NCBI GenBank assembly: GCA_029261305.1
Contig: JAJDBO010000094.1
Coordinates: 1-7,342, forward strand
Direction of reading: 5' to 3'
DNA from: Nitrospirales bacterium
GTDB taxonomy: Bacteria; Nitrospirota; Nitrospiria; Nitrospirales; UBA8639
DNA: 7,342 nucleotides
Shown: piece after piece, positions 5,939 to 7,342 of the stretch
How the letters are laid out: each line of letters opens with the position of its first letter
Numbering within the stretch: position 1 is the first letter of the stretch
Notes under the pieces: model-generated
What the model saw: the letters and a program-made list of their open reading frames with translations, nothing else
Databases searched by the model: none
Told to the model about the DNA's origin: nothing
Program-made: the position numbers and the translations under genes

Positions 5939-6868
5939 TTAGATATGAAAATATTTTTCGATACTCAAATATCGTTCACCTGTATCACATAACACGGTGA
6001 TGACGTTTTTGCCAGGGCCCATTTCTTTCGCGACATGTTGAGCGGCAAAGACATTGGCTCCGGAAGAAATTCCCACCATGAGTCCTTCTTTTTTGGCCAA
6101 CAACTTCGTGGTTTGATACGCTTGGTCGTCCGTGACTCGAATGATATCATCTAAGATGGAACGGTTTAATACTGTTGGAATAAACCCTGCGCCAATTCCT
6201 TGTATTTTATGCTGACCTGGTGCCCCACCAGATAGAACTGGTGACCCTGCAGGCTCAACGGCAATGATTTTTATTGAAGGATTGCGCTCTTTAAACACTT
6301 CTCCGCAACCAGTAACGGTCCCCCCAGTTCCAACTGCAACGACAAGGGCATCAATTTTTCCATCCATTGCATCCCAGAGCTCAAGCGCCGTGGTTTTTTT
6401 ATGCATGGCCGGGTTGGCGGGATTAGAAAATTGATTTGGCATAAAATAATCAGGATTTTTCGCGATGATACCTTCCGCTTCTTTAATAGATCCCTTCATG
6501 CCTTCAATGGCCGGAGTCAAGATCAGTTGGGCGCCATACGAAGAAAGCAGGCTCGCTCGTTCCTGGCTCATACTCTCGGGCATCACCAAAATGAGTTTAT
6601 ATCCCCGGACAGCTGACACTAAGGCAAGTCCGATCCCTGTATTACCGCTTGTAGGCTCAACAATTGTCCCTCCTGGCTTCAGTTGACCGCTTTTTTCTGC
6701 CTCATCAATCATGTTGAGGCAAATGCGGTCTTTGACACTTCCCCCAGGGTTATGAAACTCCACCTTGCCAAAAATGGTAGATCCACCTTCTGGGGAAAGG
6801 CGATTCAACCGCACAAGGGGGGTGTTTCCAATACCCTCAGTGATTTTTCCTAAGAAGGAAGGGGTCAC
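5939..6868 (-). CDS. cysK: Cysteine synthase (CysK-type, PLP-dependent)
   Basis: A 309-residue PLP enzyme that makes cysteine from an activated serine (O-acetylserine in the usual case) and a sulfur donor. The PLP lysine is Lys46 in GGSVKDR; PTSGNTG (72-78) holds the substrate carboxylate, and GTGGT (180-184) holds the PLP phosphate. GISSGAN and the terminal CDTGERYLS are family hallmarks. The stretch GQHKIQGIGAGFIP is characteristic of CysK rather than mycobacterial CysM, which uses O-phosphoserine and CysO. The start is GTG at 6868; it overlaps the ThiS-like stop by four bases (GTGA) and is preceded by a strong ribosome site GGAGGAGG (6879-6872). Translation is thus coupled to the sulfur carrier, suggesting that the enzyme may take sulfur from a carrier thiocarboxylate instead of, or besides, free sulfide. 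That use is inference. No serine acetyltransferase gene is in the window. Confidence 0.92.
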   Translation of the reverse strand: MTPSFLGKITEGIGNTPLVRLNRLSPEGGSTIFGKVEFHNPGGSVKDRICLNMIDEAEKSGQLKPGGTIVEPTSGNTGIGLALVSAVRGYKLILVMPESMSQERASLLSSYGAQLILTPAIEGMKGSIKEAEGIIAKNPDYFMPNQFSNPANPAMHKKTTALELWDAMDGKIDALVVAVGTGGTVTGCGEVFKERNPSIKIIAVEPAGSPVLSGGAPGQHKIQGIGAGFIPTVLNRSILDDIIRVTDDQAYQTTKLLAKKEGLMVGISSGANVFAAQHVAKEMGPGKNVITVLCDTGERYLSIEKYFHI

Positions 6869-7065
6869 CGGCCTCCTCCCATGAAAAAGAGTAATTCTAA
6901 TTTATCTCCATCCTTCACCTGGGTCGATTCCAGTTGATCCCGTTCAACAATTTGAGTATTCAATTCAACGGCGACCATATGGGGATCTACTTCCTTATGC
7001 TTAAGCACTTCCATGACGTTTCCCGCTTGTACGTCTTCGGATTTACCATTAATTATCACTTGCAT
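6865..7065 (-). CDS. thiS: ThiS-like sulfur carrier protein with terminal Arg
   Basis: A 66-residue beta-grasp protein of the ThiS/MoaD superfamily. MQVIINGKSEDV, AVELNTQIVERDQL and the ending DGDKLELLFFMGGG are typical of ThiS-type carriers, which hold sulfur as a C-terminal thiocarboxylate after activation by a ThiF/MoeB-type enzyme. After Gly63-Gly64-Gly65 one further residue, Arg66, follows; active carriers end in glycine, so trimming is expected. No thiazole synthase (ThiG) or other thiamine gene is near, while a cysteine synthase overlaps the stop codon. Sulfur delivery for cysteine is therefore the favoured role, and the name thiS denotes the family only. This is the first gene of the operon, with ribosome site AGGGAG (7077-7072) six bases ahead of the ATG. 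Confidence 0.87.
   Translation of the reverse strand: MQVIINGKSEDVQAGNVMEVLKHKEVDPHMVAVELNTQIVERDQLESTQVKDGDKLELLFFMGGGR
6872..6879 (-). promoter_or_regulatory. Ribosome site of cysK, made of the carrier's glycine codons
   Basis: GGAGGAGG on the minus strand (6879-6872) precedes the GTG start at 6868; the first GGAGG lies six bases from it. The same bases are the GGA GGA GGC codons for Gly63 to Gly65 of the ThiS-like carrier. The strength of this site supports the GTG start of the cysteine synthase. Confidence 0.8.
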
Positions 7066-7104
7066 AATTTGCTCCCTGGTTCAGGCCTTGACGATAAACA
7101 AAAC

Positions 7105-7134
7105 ACGGTAACAAACTAGGCGGGACCTAGTCAA
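7105..7134 (-). promoter_or_regulatory. Possible promoter of the sulfur-carrier operon
   Basis: On the minus strand, TTGACT (7134-7129; five of six match the -35 consensus) is followed after 18 bases by TACCGT (7110-7105), a poor -10 with three of six matches. The position, about 40 bases before the thiS-like start, is right for the operon promoter. The weak -10 suggests that an activator may be needed, or that the true promoter is elsewhere. Confidence 0.35.
7115..7131 (-). repeat. Inverted repeat upstream of the operon (operator or terminator)
   Basis: ACTAGG and CCTAGT form a perfect 6-bp inverted repeat around five bases (TCCCG). On the minus strand it is followed by TTTGTT and begins 26 bases past the sirtuin stop, so it may be a weak intrinsic terminator for that gene. 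It also lies between the candidate -35 and -10 of the operon, the place for a repressor site. The sequence alone does not decide between these. Confidence 0.45.
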
Positions 7135-7156
7135 GAAGATGTGGAATTACAATGGC

Positions 7157-7342
7157 TTATGGCAGTAATTGTGGTAACAGATCCTTGGCGCGCCCTTGAA
7201 TGGCGATATCGACTAGGTCTGAATTTGGGGTTGGGTCAAGGTTCAACTCGGCGACAAAGGCTCCACGGTCTTTTGCGACTGGCCCAAATGACGCGGCGGG
7301 ATAGACCATCCCAGAAGTGCCAATTATAAGAAGGACCTCGCA
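7157..7342 (-). CDS. cobB: Sirtuin (SIR2/CobB-type NAD-dependent protein deacylase), C-terminal part
   Basis: The last 61 codons of a gene that enters from beyond the right edge, read from 7342 to the TAA at 7159-7157. The sequence VLLIIGTSGMVYPAASF is the conserved sirtuin stretch that helps bind NAD (GTS, then V-Y-P-A), followed by GAFVAELNLDPTP and the usual closing helices ending in LLPQLLP. Family members remove acetyl or other acyl groups from protein lysines using NAD. The zinc-binding and catalytic histidine regions lie outside the window, so activity cannot be judged. The operon begins 91 bases downstream on the same strand, with an inverted repeat between them that could end this transcript; a functional link to the sulfur genes is not evident. 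Confidence 0.85.
   Translation of the reverse strand, partial: CEVLLIIGTSGMVYPAASFGPVAKDRGAFVAELNLDPTPNSDLVDIAIQGRAKDLLPQLLP

Noticed and set aside
2487..7065. Thiamine or molybdopterin operon, because of ThiS-, MoaD- and MoeB-like genes
   Set aside because: No ThiG, ThiH, MoaE, MoaA or similar genes are present, and the partners are amino acid PLP enzymes plus a peptidase.
7141..7329. Plus-strand open frame of 62 codons at the right end
   Set aside because: It lies antisense to the clear sirtuin C-terminus on the minus strand.

Overview
The window looks like chromosomal DNA of a free-living Gram-negative-type bacterium with roughly balanced base composition. Gene content and the style of the proteins remind me of Nitrospira and relatives (Nitrospirota), but this is an impression, not a demonstrated assignment. 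Coding density is high, and most genes lie on the minus strand in one tight block. I see no tRNA, rRNA, CRISPR array, insertion sequence or phage gene.

Layout, left to right. Positions 1-61 may hold the first codons of a minus-strand gene leaving the window (weak). Positions 177-1175 (+) encode an EgtD-family methyltransferase (histidine N-alpha-trimethylation, ergothioneine-type chemistry). Positions 1256-1438 (-) are the severed C-terminal end of an ABC exporter ATPase, a gene remnant. Positions 1508-1879 (-) encode a small exported or membrane-anchored protein of unknown function with its own good sigma70-type promoter. Positions 1972-7065 (-) are an eight-gene cluster, probably one operon. 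At the right edge (7157-7342, -) is the C-terminal part of a sirtuin (CobB-like) deacylase.

The operon is the centre of interest. In transcription order (right to left) it encodes a ThiS-like sulfur carrier, a CysK-type cysteine synthase, a MoeB/ThiF-type adenylyltransferase, threonine synthase, a CysO-like sulfur carrier, a NIL-domain protein, a second MoeB/ThiF-type adenylyltransferase and a JAMM (Mec-like) metallopeptidase. It reads as two modules (carrier + PLP enzyme + E1-like activator) served by one peptidase. By analogy with Mycobacterium CysO-CysM-Mec and Wolinella HcyS/HcyD/HcyF, the expected chemistry is: the peptidase exposes the carrier Gly-Gly tail, the E1-like enzyme adenylates it, sulfide makes a thiocarboxylate, and a PLP enzyme passes the sulfur to an activated serine or homoserine.

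Two details stand out. Both carriers end with residues beyond the glycines (GG-SHG and GGG-R), so neither should be active until trimmed. In both genes the glycine codons GGA GGA also form the Shine-Dalgarno sequence of the overlapping next gene, so the tail, the ribosome site and the overlap are physically the same bases.
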